A DNA stretch of 64,000 nucleotides from Flemingiibacterium sp045635785. GTDB taxonomy: Bacteria > Bacillota > Clostridia > Oscillospirales > CAG-272. Location: positions 7,032 through 71,031 of the forward strand of contig JAZTWJ010000052.1 of NCBI GenBank assembly GCA_045635785.1, in the 5' to 3' direction. A program made the translations under genes and the position numbers. The notes beneath the pieces were generated by a model. It saw nothing but the letters and a program-made list of their open reading frames with translations, was not told the DNA's origin and searched no databases. Shown here one piece after another: positions 42,940 to 52,617 of the stretch (positions are counted from its first letter, which is position 1; every line of letters starts with the position of its first letter).

Positions 42940-45491
42940 TATTTTTCGTCCTCGCTTGAAGCCTCTGCTTCATTAGACTCAATGATCGGCGCTTCGTTGG
43001 CAGTACCGTTCTCCTCGGATCCTTGATCCTCCGCAGAAGCGTCGCCTTCTTCTTCGGTTGCAACCTTTGCCACGTTGATGATGGTCGCGCCCTCGGCAAG
43101 TCGCATAACAATAACACCGCCTGCGGAACGGCTGTAGAACGGAATACCGCTTACAGGAGTACGGATAATGGTGCCCTCGCCTGTGATCAGCAGAATATCA
43201 TCGGTCTCGCGAACGGCTACAATGCCCGCAAGTGCGCCCGTGCGCTCGTTGATGCCGTGGCACATAACGCCCTTGACACCGCGACTGTGGGACATGAAGT
43301 TATCGAAATCACAGCGTTTGCCGAATCCGTTTTCGGTGATGGTAAGCAGGGATTTTTCCGCATCCACCAGAACGCATCCGACCACATAATCGTCGCCCGA
43401 AAGCTTGATGCCTCGAACACCTCTTGCGGTGCGTCCCATGGAGCGCACATTCGCCTCGTCAAAGCGTGCGGACATGCCGTTATGGGTTGCGATGATGATG
43501 CTGTCATTGCCCATCGTGCGCTTGACAAATACAAGCTCGTCTCCGTCGTCCAGCGAGAGCGCGATCTTACCGCCCTTTCTCTGATACTCAAATTCGGAAA
43601 GAACCGTCTTTTTGACAATACCCTTCTTTGTGACCATGAGCAGATATTCGTTATCCGCAAATCCCGTGACGGAAATTGCCGCCGTTATCTTTTCGCCGGC
43701 TTCCAGCGCCAGAATGTTGACGATGTTGGAGCCTTTGGCTGTGCGTCCCGCCTCGGGGATCTGATATACCTTGCGGACATGAACCTTGCCCGTGTTGGTG
43801 AACATCATGATCATCGAATGGCTGTGGACGACCATAACATCGCTGACCGAATCCTCTTCCTTGGTGGTCATGCCGATGATGCCCTTACCGCCGCGCTTTT
43901 GGGCGGTATAGGTGTCCGCGGGCTGACGCTTGATATAGCCATCGTGTGTCAGCGTGATGACACAGTTGTGGCGCTCGATGAGATCTTCATAAACGATGTC
44001 ATCTTCCGCAGCCACAAGCTCGGTGCGGCGCGGATCGGCGAATCTCGCCTTGATCTCTAACATTTCGTCCTTGATAATCTGCTTGATCTTGCCTTCGTCC
44101 GCAAGAATGGCTTCAAGTTCGCCAATCATTTCATACAGTTTTGCAAGACGTTCCTCGATCTTCTGGCGTTCCATGCCGGAAAGACGTCCAAGCGTCATTT
44201 CCACAATCGCCTGCGCCTGAATATCGGTCAGACCAAAGCGATTCATCAGCTGCACCTTTGCATCGCCAACAGATGCGCTGGCACGGATGATGCGGATGAC
44301 CTCCTCGATGTTGTCGATGGCGATTTTATAGCCTTCAAAAATATGTGCTTCGCGCTTTGCTTTTTCGAGATCGAAGGCAACGCGGCGCGTGATGACATCC
44401 TCTTGATGCTCGATATAATACTTGAGGATCTGCTTTAGATTCAAAACCTTCGGCACATTATCCACAAGTGCCAGCAGATTGATGGCGCAGGTATCCTGCA
44501 GCTGCGAATATTTGTACAGCTGATTGAGAATGATCTGTCCGTTTGCATCGCGGCGGTATTCGATAACAATACGCATACCGTCTCTGCCCGACTCGTCGCG
44601 AACGTCGGTGATACCCTCAATTCGCTTGTCGCGCACAAGGAAACCGATGGATTCCACAAGAAGGCTCTTGTTGACCTGATAGGGGATTTCCGTTACGATA
44701 ATGCGGTGCTTATCCTCCTCGATCTGGCACTTGGAGCGCACCATGACTCTACCCTTACCCGTGGTATAGGCTTCATAAATGCCGTTGGAGCCGTAAAGCG
44801 TTGCGCCGGTGGGAAAATCGGGGCCCTTGATAAACTGCATCAGATCCTTGATGGAGCAATCGGGATTTTCCATCTGATAAATGGCGCCGTCAATGACCTC
44901 GCCCAGATTATGGGGCGGAATATTGGTCGCCATACCGACGGCAATACCGATGGAACCGTTGACCAGCAGATTGGGGAAGCGGGACGGAAGAACCGTCGGC
45001 TCCTTGAGGCTGTTGTCAAAGTTCGGTGCAAAATCCACCACATTCTTGTCGATGTCGGACATCATTTCGTTGGCAAGTCTTGCCAGACGCGCTTCCGTAT
45101 AACGGTAAGCCGCCGCAGGGTCGCCATCCACCGAACCGAAGTTACCCTGACCTTCAATCAACGTATAACGCAGGGAGAAGGGCTGGGCAAGGCGTACCAT
45201 ACTGTCATAAACAGCGGAGTCGCCGTGGGGATGGTACCGACCGAGCACATTACCGACGGTGGTAGCAGACTTGCGGAATTCCTTGTCATAGGTCAACTTA
45301 TCCTCATACATTGCATAGAGAATGCGGCGGTGGACCGGCTTCAATCCATCGCGAACATCCGGCAATGCACGGGACATGATAACGCTCATGGAATAGGCAA
45401 TGAACGAATTTTTGACCTCTTGGTCCATTTCAATGCCAACAATTTTCTGATTGGGAAATTCCAGATTTTCTTGTTTTTCTTTGTTATCCAT
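42939..45491 (-). CDS. gyrA: DNA gyrase subunit A
   Basis: 850 aa. The catalytic Tyr lies in AAAYRYTEARLARLANEMM near residue 125. The C-terminal six-bladed wrapping domain contains the GyrA box as QKRGGKG, which identifies gyrase rather than Topo IV. A Glu-rich acidic tail ends the protein. It is separated from gyrB by 276 nt with a DnaA-box cluster, so it probably has its own promoter. Confidence 0.98.
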   Translation of the reverse strand: MDNKEKQENLEFPNQKIVGIEMDQEVKNSFIAYSMSVIMSRALPDVRDGLKPVHRRILYAMYEDKLTYDKEFRKSATTVGNVLGRYHPHGDSAVYDSMVRLAQPFSLRYTLIEGQGNFGSVDGDPAAAYRYTEARLARLANEMMSDIDKNVVDFAPNFDNSLKEPTVLPSRFPNLLVNGSIGIAVGMATNIPPHNLGEVIDGAIYQMENPDCSIKDLMQFIKGPDFPTGATLYGSNGIYEAYTTGKGRVMVRSKCQIEEDKHRIIVTEIPYQVNKSLLVESIGFLVRDKRIEGITDVRDESGRDGMRIVIEYRRDANGQIILNQLYKYSQLQDTCAINLLALVDNVPKVLNLKQILKYYIEHQEDVITRRVAFDLEKAKREAHIFEGYKIAIDNIEEVIRIIRASASVGDAKVQLMNRFGLTDIQAQAIVEMTLGRLSGMERQKIEERLAKLYEMIGELEAILADEGKIKQIIKDEMLEIKARFADPRRTELVAAEDDIVYEDLIERHNCVITLTHDGYIKRQPADTYTAQKRGGKGIIGMTTKEEDSVSDVMVVHSHSMIMMFTNTGKVHVRKVYQIPEAGRTAKGSNIVNILALEAGEKITAAISVTGFADNEYLLMVTKKGIVKKTVLSEFEYQRKGGKIALSLDDGDELVFVKRTMGNDSIIIATHNGMSARFDEANVRSMGRTARGVRGIKLSGDDYVVGCVLVDAEKSLLTITENGFGKRCDFDNFMSHSRGVKGVMCHGINERTGALAGIVAVRETDDILLITGEGTIIRTPVSGIPFYSRSAGGVIVMRLAEGATIINVAKVATEEEGDASAEDQGSEENGTANEAPIIESNEAEASSEDEK

Positions 45492-45767
45492 TATGTTCCT
45501 CGTTTATTTTCGGTGAAATAACCCTGTGGATATTCTCACCCATTCTCATGTGGAATCGCCATGATCCCATAGGTTTCCAACATATGCCCGTCATGCTGTC
45601 AAACTGTTTTTTTCAAAGCGATCAGTTCTGATTTTTCCTGCTATATTCAGGCATTTCAGTTATTTTAGATTTTTATTTTCAAACGATTGTTTTGCGAGTT
45701 TTCCACAGGCTTATGCACAAACTGTGGATTTTTTGTACACGTTTATATTTTTGTAGAAAATTTTTGA
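45492..45767. promoter_or_regulatory. gyrB-gyrA intergenic region with DnaA-box cluster
   Basis: 276 nt without a gene. Matches to the DnaA box TTATNCACA are TTTTCCACA (45699-45707, one mismatch), TTATGCACA (45711-45719, perfect) and the complement of AAATCCACA (45723-45731, two mismatches). An isolated complement of ATATCCACA lies at 45535-45543. The rest is AT-rich, with no confident promoter or terminator call. Confidence 0.65.
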
Positions 45768-47747
45768 TCAGATATCAAGATTGGTCGCATAGACCGCGTT
45801 CTTTTCGATGAATTCGCGGCGCGGCTCCACCTTGTCACCCATGAGGATGGAGAAGGTTTCGTCACAAGCGATGGCATCCTCAATGTTGACCTTGAGAAGC
45901 GTACGGGTTTCGGGGTCCATGGTGGTTTCCCAAAGCTGATCCGCATTCATTTCACCAAGACCTTTATAGCGGCTGGTCTTGACATTGTCGCCAAGCTCCG
46001 CCAAAATGGTGTCTCGCTCCGCATCGGAATATGCGTAGAAATTCTTTTTGCCCTTTGTCAGCTTGTAAAGCGGCGGCTGGGCAAGATAAACATGCCCTTC
46101 CTCGATGAGCTGGCGCATATGACGGAAGAAGAAGGTAAGCAGCAAAATTCGAATATGAGAGCCGTCCACGTCCGCATCGGCCATCAGAATGATTTTGCCG
46201 TAACGGAGCTTTGCAATGTCAAATTCCTCACCGATACCGCAACCAAGCGCCTGAATAATCGGAATGAGGGATGTGTTCGTGTAAACCTTATCAAGACGGC
46301 TTTTTTCCACGTTCAGCACCTTTCCGCGCAGCGGAAGGATGGCTTGGAACTTGGAATTTCTACCCGTCTTTGCAGAACCGCCTGCAGAATCACCCTCGAC
46401 CAAATAAAGCTCGGTCACTTCCACACTGCGCTCCTGACAGTCCGCCAGCTTTCCGGGAAGGGTGGAGCCTTCCAATACGCTCTTGCGGCGGGTAAGCTCG
46501 CGTGCTTTTCTCGCCGCCTCTCTTGCACGGGATGCGGCAAGGGATTTTTCGATGATCGCCCTTGCGGTAGAGGGATTTTCTTCAAAATATTCGGACAGCT
46601 TTTCAGAAACGATACCCGCCACCAGCGTTCGCATCTCTGAATTGCCGAGTTTAGCCTTTGTCTGGCTTTCAAACTGCGCATCCGTCAGCTTAACGCTGAT
46701 GATGGCGCAAATTCCCTCGCGGGTATCCTCGCCCGAAAGATTTTTGTCATCTGCCTTCAGAATATTATGCTTGCGGGCATAATCGTTGAGTACATTTGTC
46801 AGAGCCTGCTTGAAGCCCGTCTCATGGGTTCCGCCTTCGATGGTGTGCATGTTGTTGGCAAAGGACATGAGGGTTTCGTTATAGCTGTCATTATACTGAA
46901 TGGCGACTTCACCGATGGCATCGTTCTTTTCACCGCGCATGTAAATGACTTCGGGATGGATCATTGCGAGTCTGCGCGCATTATTGAGATGCTCTACAAA
47001 GCTGCGGATACCGCCCTCGTAGCAAAGCACGACTTCCTCCGGTCCGAATTTGGGTGCGGGGGTGTCGCCGGATTCCTCGTCAGATGCATTTTCTTCCTCT
47101 GCCTTCAAGCCACGCTCGTCACGCAGAATGATCTTCACACCGGCATTGAGGAATGCCTGCTCACGCAGACGGTTTAACACCGTCTGATATTCAAATACGG
47201 TTTCCTCGAAAATGGTGGAATCAGGCATAAAGCGCACATACAGACCGTGCGCTCCGTCAGAAGAGCCCACATGCTTGAAGGGACGCGCCACCTTACCGTA
47301 TTCAAAACGCTCGGTATAACGGTTGCCGTCATAGCAATTGTCGATCTCTACCCATTCGGAAAGAGCGTTTACAACAGATGCGCCTACGCCATGCAGACCG
47401 CCCGCGATCTTGTAGCCCTCGCCGCCGAATTTTCCTCCCGCATGCAAAACGGTGTAAACCACCTCCAGCGTGGGAATGCCCATTTTGGGATGGATTCCCG
47501 CGGGAATGCCGCGTCCGTTGTCCTGCACCGAAACGCTGTTGTCGGGATACAGCGTCACCACGATGGATTCGCAGTATCCTGCCAATGCCTCGTCGATGGC
47601 GTTATCCACGATCTCATATACCAGATGATGCAAACCGCGGCTTGAAGTGGAGCCGATGTACATACCCGGACGCTTTCTGACAGCCTCCAGACCTTCTAAC
47701 ACCTGTATTTGGTTTTCGTCATAATGATTCTGTTTTTGTTCTGACAT
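45768..47747 (-). CDS. gyrB: DNA gyrase subunit B
   Basis: 659 aa. GHKL ATPase motifs in the N-terminus (EIVDNAIDEALAGYC, DNGRGIPAGIHPKMG, GLHGVGASVVNALS), then the TOPRIM domain with EGDSAGGSAKTGRN and DADVDGSHIRILL. Slightly longer than B. subtilis GyrB, with an acidic insertion near residues 215-235 (EEENASDEESGD). It is preceded by an SD-hairpin-ATG module. Confidence 0.98.
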   Translation of the reverse strand: MSEQKQNHYDENQIQVLEGLEAVRKRPGMYIGSTSSRGLHHLVYEIVDNAIDEALAGYCESIVVTLYPDNSVSVQDNGRGIPAGIHPKMGIPTLEVVYTVLHAGGKFGGEGYKIAGGLHGVGASVVNALSEWVEIDNCYDGNRYTERFEYGKVARPFKHVGSSDGAHGLYVRFMPDSTIFEETVFEYQTVLNRLREQAFLNAGVKIILRDERGLKAEEENASDEESGDTPAPKFGPEEVVLCYEGGIRSFVEHLNNARRLAMIHPEVIYMRGEKNDAIGEVAIQYNDSYNETLMSFANNMHTIEGGTHETGFKQALTNVLNDYARKHNILKADDKNLSGEDTREGICAIISVKLTDAQFESQTKAKLGNSEMRTLVAGIVSEKLSEYFEENPSTARAIIEKSLAASRAREAARKARELTRRKSVLEGSTLPGKLADCQERSVEVTELYLVEGDSAGGSAKTGRNSKFQAILPLRGKVLNVEKSRLDKVYTNTSLIPIIQALGCGIGEEFDIAKLRYGKIILMADADVDGSHIRILLLTFFFRHMRQLIEEGHVYLAQPPLYKLTKGKKNFYAYSDAERDTILAELGDNVKTSRYKGLGEMNADQLWETTMDPETRTLLKVNIEDAIACDETFSILMGDKVEPRREFIEKNAVYATNLDI

Positions 47748-47760
47748 TCCTTAAAAACCC

Positions 47761-47786
47761 CGCGGCATCATTTGCCGCGTCCTTTC
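47761..47786 (-). promoter_or_regulatory. SD-hairpin-ATG module in front of gyrB
   Basis: On the minus strand GAAAGG (47786-47781), one nucleotide, the hairpin CGCGGCA-AATGA-TGCCGCG (47779-47761), then 13 nt to the ATG at 47747. AAGGA also directly abuts the ATG, too close to act as a Shine-Dalgarno. Confidence 0.65.
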
Positions 47787-47804
47787 AAATTTTGCCTGTA
47801 ATAT

Positions 47805-48068
47805 TCAAACTCCAAACCCTGCATGAATCCTTCCAATCAGCGCAGAGGAGGATATTTGGGATACATATACGATGGTTTTTCCTTTTTCCTTGCATGTAAC
47901 GATAAAGGATTTTGGAATTTCCTCTTTGATGTTCACCATGCGATCTTCCTTTTCGGCGGCGCGCAGATACTCTCTAGTGGCAGGCGCCATTGTGGCAGTA
48001 TCCATATCAAAGATACCGAGAATATCCCGTTTTCGAATGATCCTGTTGTTTCCCGCATGCACATACAT
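47805..48068 (-). CDS. remB: RemB-like DUF370 matrix regulator
   Basis: 87 aa, beginning MYVHAGNNRIIRKRDILGIFD, the RemA/RemB (DUF370) pattern. RemB lies between recF and gyrB in Bacillus, as here. RemA proteins are DNA-binding rings that activate biofilm genes; RemB's role is less clear. AAAGGAGC lies upstream of the ATG. Confidence 0.92.
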   Translation of the reverse strand: MYVHAGNNRIIRKRDILGIFDMDTATMAPATREYLRAAEKEDRMVNIKEEIPKSFIVTCKEKGKTIVYVSQISSSALIGRIHAGFGV

Positions 48069-48082
48069 GGAAAAAAGCTCCT

Positions 48083-49207
48083 TTATTTTCTTGGCGTATA
48101 GACACCGTTTTCTACATGAATAAACGTGGCATCGGATTCCACAGGAGGCGGTGTACAGGTGGTCATAATCACCTGTCGGTCCGTCAGCCTCGACAACAAA
48201 AACTTTTGTCTGCGCGGATCCAGCTCCGATAACACATCATCAAACAGGAATACCGGATATTCTCCCGAATATTCCATGGAAATTTCTCCTTCACCTAACT
48301 TCATTGCCAAAGCCAGCGATCGCTGTTGCCCCTGTGAAGCGAATACACGCGCCTCTCTGCCCTCTAAAAAGATTTCGATGTCATCCTTATGGGAACCGTA
48401 CAACGTGGCTCCTGCGGCGATCTCGCGCTCTGTATTCGATGTCAGAAGGGTTCGATATTGCTCAAAAGCTTCCATCTCGGTCAAGCGGTCGTCAATCTTC
48501 AGCGAATTTTTATATTTTAGGGAAGGCTTTTCAAGACAGCCTTCGTCTCCACTTTGGGAAAGCTCTTCAAAAAAGCGATGGACAAAATCATCAAGCCGAC
48601 TCACATATTCGCATCTTGTTAGACGGATGAGCGCCGCTTCTTTAGCAAGCTGTTCCGATAGAATTTCAAGCAAAGCCGCTTCACCGGAATGATCCGCAAG
48701 CTGTTTAAGAAGAGCATTTCGCTCGAGCAGGATCTTATGATATCGCTGAAGTGATCGCAAATACAGCGGACGAAGCTGACAGAGAGCGATATCCATAAAA
48801 GCTCGTCTCTCCGCCGGTCCTGCCTTTACGATCGCAAGATGCTCGGGACAAAACAGAACTGCACGGAATACGCCGAGAAGCTCGGATATCCTTGTCAGCG
48901 GAACACCGTTTTTTGTGCAGCTGCGGCGCTTGCTTGATTCGGCATACGCTTTGAAGGTCAACTGCTGCTCTCTGCGATGATCAAGCATCGACAACCCCAC
49001 TTCAAAAAAGGGATCACCAAATCTCACCATATCCCGTTCCCTTGACGTGCGGAAGCTCTTACCGCTCGCCATGAGATAAATGCCCTCCAGAGCATTGGTT
49101 TTTCCCTCGGCATTGTTGCCGATCAATACATTGACACCGGGGGATAGGCGAATTTCTGCCTCGACGATGTTGCGGAAGCTTTTGTAAGTGACGCTTTCGG
49201 CGATCAT
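48083..49207 (-). CDS. recF: DNA replication and repair protein RecF
   Basis: 374 aa SMC-like ATPase. Walker A is VLIGNNAEGKTNALE, the family segment YLMASGKSFRTSRE follows, the signature is ASQGQQRSLALAMKL, and Walker B is FLFDDVLSELD. It acts with RecO and RecR to load RecA at gaps. The ATG overlaps the dnaN stop (ATGA), and the small S4-domain gene (yaaA) usually found between dnaN and recF is absent. Confidence 0.97.
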   Translation of the reverse strand: MIAESVTYKSFRNIVEAEIRLSPGVNVLIGNNAEGKTNALEGIYLMASGKSFRTSRERDMVRFGDPFFEVGLSMLDHRREQQLTFKAYAESSKRRSCTKNGVPLTRISELLGVFRAVLFCPEHLAIVKAGPAERRAFMDIALCQLRPLYLRSLQRYHKILLERNALLKQLADHSGEAALLEILSEQLAKEAALIRLTRCEYVSRLDDFVHRFFEELSQSGDEGCLEKPSLKYKNSLKIDDRLTEMEAFEQYRTLLTSNTEREIAAGATLYGSHKDDIEIFLEGREARVFASQGQQRSLALAMKLGEGEISMEYSGEYPVFLFDDVLSELDPRRQKFLLSRLTDRQVIMTTCTPPPVESDATFIHVENGVYTPRK

Positions 49208-50337
49208 TTCATCTTGCAGGGCAGAACGAGGAAGATAAATTTGTCATCATCACTTGCATCAATGGGCTCGATCACCATGCTGATGAAGGGGCTGGAAAGC
49301 GATAACCGCAGTTTGTCGCTCATGGATGCCTTCAGTGCATCGGTGAGATAGCGGCAATTGAAGCCGATCTCAATTTCGCCGCCTTCATGGGAGGTGGTGA
49401 TCTCATCATGAACCTTACCATTGACCGAAACAGAGGTGATGTTGAGCTTGTTATCAGCAAAATGACAGCGCGCAAGGGATTTATTCTTTCCTGCGGAATC
49501 GTCTGTCACCAGCGAAGCGCGCTCAATGGCGCCCGCAAACAGATCGGTGTCGATCTCTACAAAAATCGTGCTGTTTTTGGGAATAATGCGCTCGTAATCA
49601 ATGTATTCGCCCTCGATCAGACGAGAGAAAAATACGATATTTTTCTTTTCAAAGCGGAAGATCACCTGCTTGCGGCTCACGTTGATGGAAACATCCTCAT
49701 CCGCATCAGTGAGCAGCTTAACGACTTCGCTGAGTGTTCTTCCCGGAACAACAAAGGATGTATCGAGATCATCCGCATTGTTAAGATCGCAGGTCTTTTC
49801 ACGAATCGCAAGACGGAAGCTGTCGCATCCGACGGAAGTGATATGATTGCCCTTCAAACGGAAATACGCACCGTTAAAGGTGGGACGCGCATCGTTTTGC
49901 GCCACCGCAAAGAGGACTTGATTGATGATGCTCTTTAAGTCGCCCTGCTTGATGGTAAAGCCGTTGACATTCGAAATATCGGGAAGGGTGGGAAATTCCT
50001 TGGCATCTATGCCGTTCAGCTCAAATTCAGAGCTGCCACTGGAAATTTTGACACGGTAATACGCATCGGTTTCAAGTTCAATGACGCCTGCCGGCATCAA
50101 TTTAATAATGGAATAAAGACTTTGTGCATTGATGATGCAGGAGCCGGGTTCAACGATCTCCGCTTCCACCTCAATACGCATACCTTTTTCTAAATCATAG
50201 GAGATCAGAACAGCCTTTTCGCCTTCACAGTTGATCAAAATGCCTTCCACGGAAGTGATGGTATTTTTTGAAGAAACGCTGTACATGGCAGTACCGACAG
50301 CGTCAAGAAGCAGCGGACGGGTAAATCTGATTTTCAT
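49204..50337 (-). CDS. dnaN: DNA polymerase III sliding clamp (beta subunit)
   Basis: 377 aa with three clamp domains. It starts MKIRFTRPLLLDAVGTAMYSVSS and ends in the conserved FLVLPCKMK (usually PMR). It encircles DNA for polymerase processivity. It lies 539 nt downstream of dnaA across the origin region. The stop overlaps recF. Confidence 0.98.
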   Translation of the reverse strand: MKIRFTRPLLLDAVGTAMYSVSSKNTITSVEGILINCEGEKAVLISYDLEKGMRIEVEAEIVEPGSCIINAQSLYSIIKLMPAGVIELETDAYYRVKISSGSSEFELNGIDAKEFPTLPDISNVNGFTIKQGDLKSIINQVLFAVAQNDARPTFNGAYFRLKGNHITSVGCDSFRLAIREKTCDLNNADDLDTSFVVPGRTLSEVVKLLTDADEDVSINVSRKQVIFRFEKKNIVFFSRLIEGEYIDYERIIPKNSTIFVEIDTDLFAGAIERASLVTDDSAGKNKSLARCHFADNKLNITSVSVNGKVHDEITTSHEGGEIEIGFNCRYLTDALKASMSDKLRLSLSSPFISMVIEPIDASDDDKFIFLVLPCKMK

Positions 50338-50876
50338 AATGGTTTCCCAACGAGCGTGAAGAGATATTTCACGTCGAATCCTTTATACTAAAATTAAAAA
50401 ATAAAAAGAAAATAATAATTATTTTAGTAGCAGCAGTAGTAGGCATTGTTGCTACTGTGGAAAGAGAGGGTTTATCAAATCCTGTCTGACAAAATCCATA
50501 ATAAAATTTTTAATTTTGCTGTGGGGATCGCGTTATAAAATTGTGGATGATTTTAACAGTCCGGTCGATGAAAAACAGGCTGTTGACGAATGTGGAAATT
50601 TTTCTGTTGGAATGTGGATATTTCTGTGAATAAAAGAAAGGGAAAACAAATCAAAGAAAAAATTGTGGAAAAACGATTTGTTGACAACATGCAAAGCGTT
50701 GGAATAAAAAGCCACATTGTTTTCTATTTTTTGACAGGGTGTTTCTTTTTTATCCACATGCAAAAAGAACGGTCATAGGGACTGTTTTTCGGATTGCGCA
50801 CAACTTTTCCACAAAATTAACAACAAGTTGTTGAAAAGTCGTTTATAACTTCAATATTGATGTTGAAAGCTCGGTA
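50338..50876. other. Origin of replication (oriC) between dnaA and dnaN
   Basis: 539 nt. DnaA-box matches on the plus strand: TTATCCACA 50750-50758 (perfect) and TTTTCCACA 50805-50813. On the minus strand: TTATTCACA 50633-50625 (perfect), TTTTCCACA 50672-50664, ATATCCACA 50621-50613, TCATCCACA 50550-50542, ATTTCCACA 50599-50591 and CTTTCCACA 50464-50456. Reading toward dnaN, the last box is followed by a GC-containing spacer, then triplets TAG TAG CAG CAG TAG TAG on the plus strand (50425-50442), then an AT-rich tract (50382-50424). This matches the box/trio/unwinding layout of Bacillus oriC. TGACGAA at 50584-50590 is a Spo0A-box match abutting a DnaA box. Confidence 0.85.
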
Positions 50877-52301
50877 TCAGCCTCTGATCTCCTTCATCAG
50901 CTCATTCACATCCGCATCCGTTTGGGTGTTGGCACCCAGCTCCTTCTCCGCGGTTTTCAGAGAGGAAATGATGGTGGAATGGTCGCGCTTGAGAAGCTTG
51001 CCGATTTGCGGCAGGGACATATCCGTTATCTTACGGAGCAGATAAATGGCGATATGTCGTGCGTAAGCAATTTCCTTTGTACGCTTGGAGCCCTTGAGAT
51101 CCTCCACGGAAACGGAATATTTTTTTGCCACGGCTTCAAGGATACGGTCGATGGTAATGGATACGGGCTGATCGCCTGTCATCAAATCGGAAACGGAGCT
51201 CTTTGCAAGCTCAATGGTGATGGGCGCGCCGGTCAGAAGACTGAGTGCGCCTAATTTTTTGATGGCGCCCTCCATCTGACGGATGTTGCTCTTGAGATTT
51301 TCGCCCAGATAATTGATGACCTCATTGGAAAGCTCAATATTCATGGAAATCGCCTTCTTTTTGAGAATAGCGGCGCGAAGATCCGCATCCGGCGGTTGAA
51401 TATCGGCGGTGATTCCCCATTCAAAGCGGGTTTTCAGTCTCTCCTCCAGCGTTTTGATGTCGCGGGGCGGACGGTCGGAGGTGAGGATGATCTGCTTGTG
51501 ATCCTCATACAGCGCGTTGAAGGTATGGAAAAATTCCTCCTGAGTCGCATCGCGTCCGGCAATGAACTGCACGTCGTCGATGAGAAGCACATCCGCGGTG
51601 CGATATTTTTCGCGGAACTGCTCGGGCACCTTCTTTGCGATGCTGTCCACCATTTGATTGGTGAATTCCTCGCCCTTGACGTAGATGATCTTCAGCTCCG
51701 GTCTGGTTTCGCGAATGCGATTGATGATGGCATACAAAAGGTGGGTTTTGCCAAGTCCGCTGGAGCCGTAGATAAACAGCGGATTATAAGTATAATTTTC
51801 GGGATTTGCTTGGCAGGTGGGCTCGTTGGCGACCGCCACGGAAGCGGCATGTGCAAATTTGTTGGAGCTGCCGACGATGAAGTTGTCGAAGGTATATTCG
51901 TTCTGATGAATCTGCGGCTGACCGGCTTTTTGAGAATCGCTGTCATTGCCGTCAACCGAAGCGGGAGCACCGAACTGCGGCAGATCGGCAAGATTGACCG
52001 CCTCGGGCACGTCGCCGATGTTTTGCACATATTTTGCATATTCCAGCGGATCGCTGGTTTTGTCCACAATGATAACATTAACGGTGAATCCGACCACCTT
52101 GGTAAATGCATCGGTGATGGAATCAATATATTTGCTTTTGAGAATGGTATACTTAAAGGGCATATCGCAAACGATCACTGCCATGGTATCGGTAAATTCG
52201 GTCAGAGTCAGGCTGGCAAACCAAAGATCCGACACAAGCTTGCCGTATTTTTCCGTCAGCTCGCTCAAAACCCGATCCCATATTTCATTGAAGGGCTGCA
52301 T
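50877..52301 (-). CDS. dnaA: Chromosomal replication initiator DnaA
   Basis: 474 aa with four domains: N-terminal DnaB-interaction (about 1-85), a linker, AAA+ with Walker A FIYGSSGLGKTHLL near residue 175 (usual YGGVGLGKTH) and Walker B VLLIDDVQFIAG, and the C-terminal box-binding domain with KRDHSTIISSLKTAEKE (usual GRDHTTVIHA). AGAAAGG lies 9 nt before the ATG. Confidence 0.98.
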   Translation of the reverse strand: MQPFNEIWDRVLSELTEKYGKLVSDLWFASLTLTEFTDTMAVIVCDMPFKYTILKSKYIDSITDAFTKVVGFTVNVIIVDKTSDPLEYAKYVQNIGDVPEAVNLADLPQFGAPASVDGNDSDSQKAGQPQIHQNEYTFDNFIVGSSNKFAHAASVAVANEPTCQANPENYTYNPLFIYGSSGLGKTHLLYAIINRIRETRPELKIIYVKGEEFTNQMVDSIAKKVPEQFREKYRTADVLLIDDVQFIAGRDATQEEFFHTFNALYEDHKQIILTSDRPPRDIKTLEERLKTRFEWGITADIQPPDADLRAAILKKKAISMNIELSNEVINYLGENLKSNIRQMEGAIKKLGALSLLTGAPITIELAKSSVSDLMTGDQPVSITIDRILEAVAKKYSVSVEDLKGSKRTKEIAYARHIAIYLLRKITDMSLPQIGKLLKRDHSTIISSLKTAEKELGANTQTDADVNELMKEIRG

Positions 52302-52372
52302 TTGAGAATTCCTTTCTGTTATAACATACGGTTTTTGCGAAAAAACTACATATAATATATATAGTTATATTT

Positions 52373-52401
52373 ATTATATCATAGAATGATTAAAATTTCA
52401 A
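52373..52401 (-). promoter_or_regulatory. dnaA promoter
   Basis: On the minus strand TTGAAA (52401-52396) and TATAAT (52378-52373) are exactly 17 nt apart, about 70 nt before the dnaA ATG, in a very AT-rich region (52302-52527). Confidence 0.75.
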
Positions 52402-52527
52402 GTCTTTCGATGAAAAAATGAGCCTTAAAAACAACATTTTTCAAAGATTTTTTAAGATATATTAAAATCGCCGTTTTCGGTCTTTATAAAAAGTTTTTAT
52501 AAAAAATAAGTTTTTTTCGAAAAGCCC

Positions 52528-52557
52528 TTGACAAATACCATTGCAATTGTGTATAAT
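52528..52557 (+). promoter_or_regulatory. rpmH promoter overlapping a DnaA box
   Basis: TTGACA (52528-52533) and TATAAT (52552-52557), 18 nt apart. The complement of TTATACACA, a perfect DnaA-box match, covers 52548-52556 and so overlaps the -10, a possible way to couple this operon to DnaA. Confidence 0.75.
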
Positions 52558-52617
52558 ATTAAGTGTTATTGTGTGAATTTGTATTCATTGAGAATTACAA
52601 TCCATATTTAAGAGCAT

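Noticed and set aside
50425..50442. TAG/CAG triplets as a microsatellite or CRISPR-like repeat
   Set aside because: Too short and without spacers; position next to a DnaA box and an AT tract fits DnaA-trios better.
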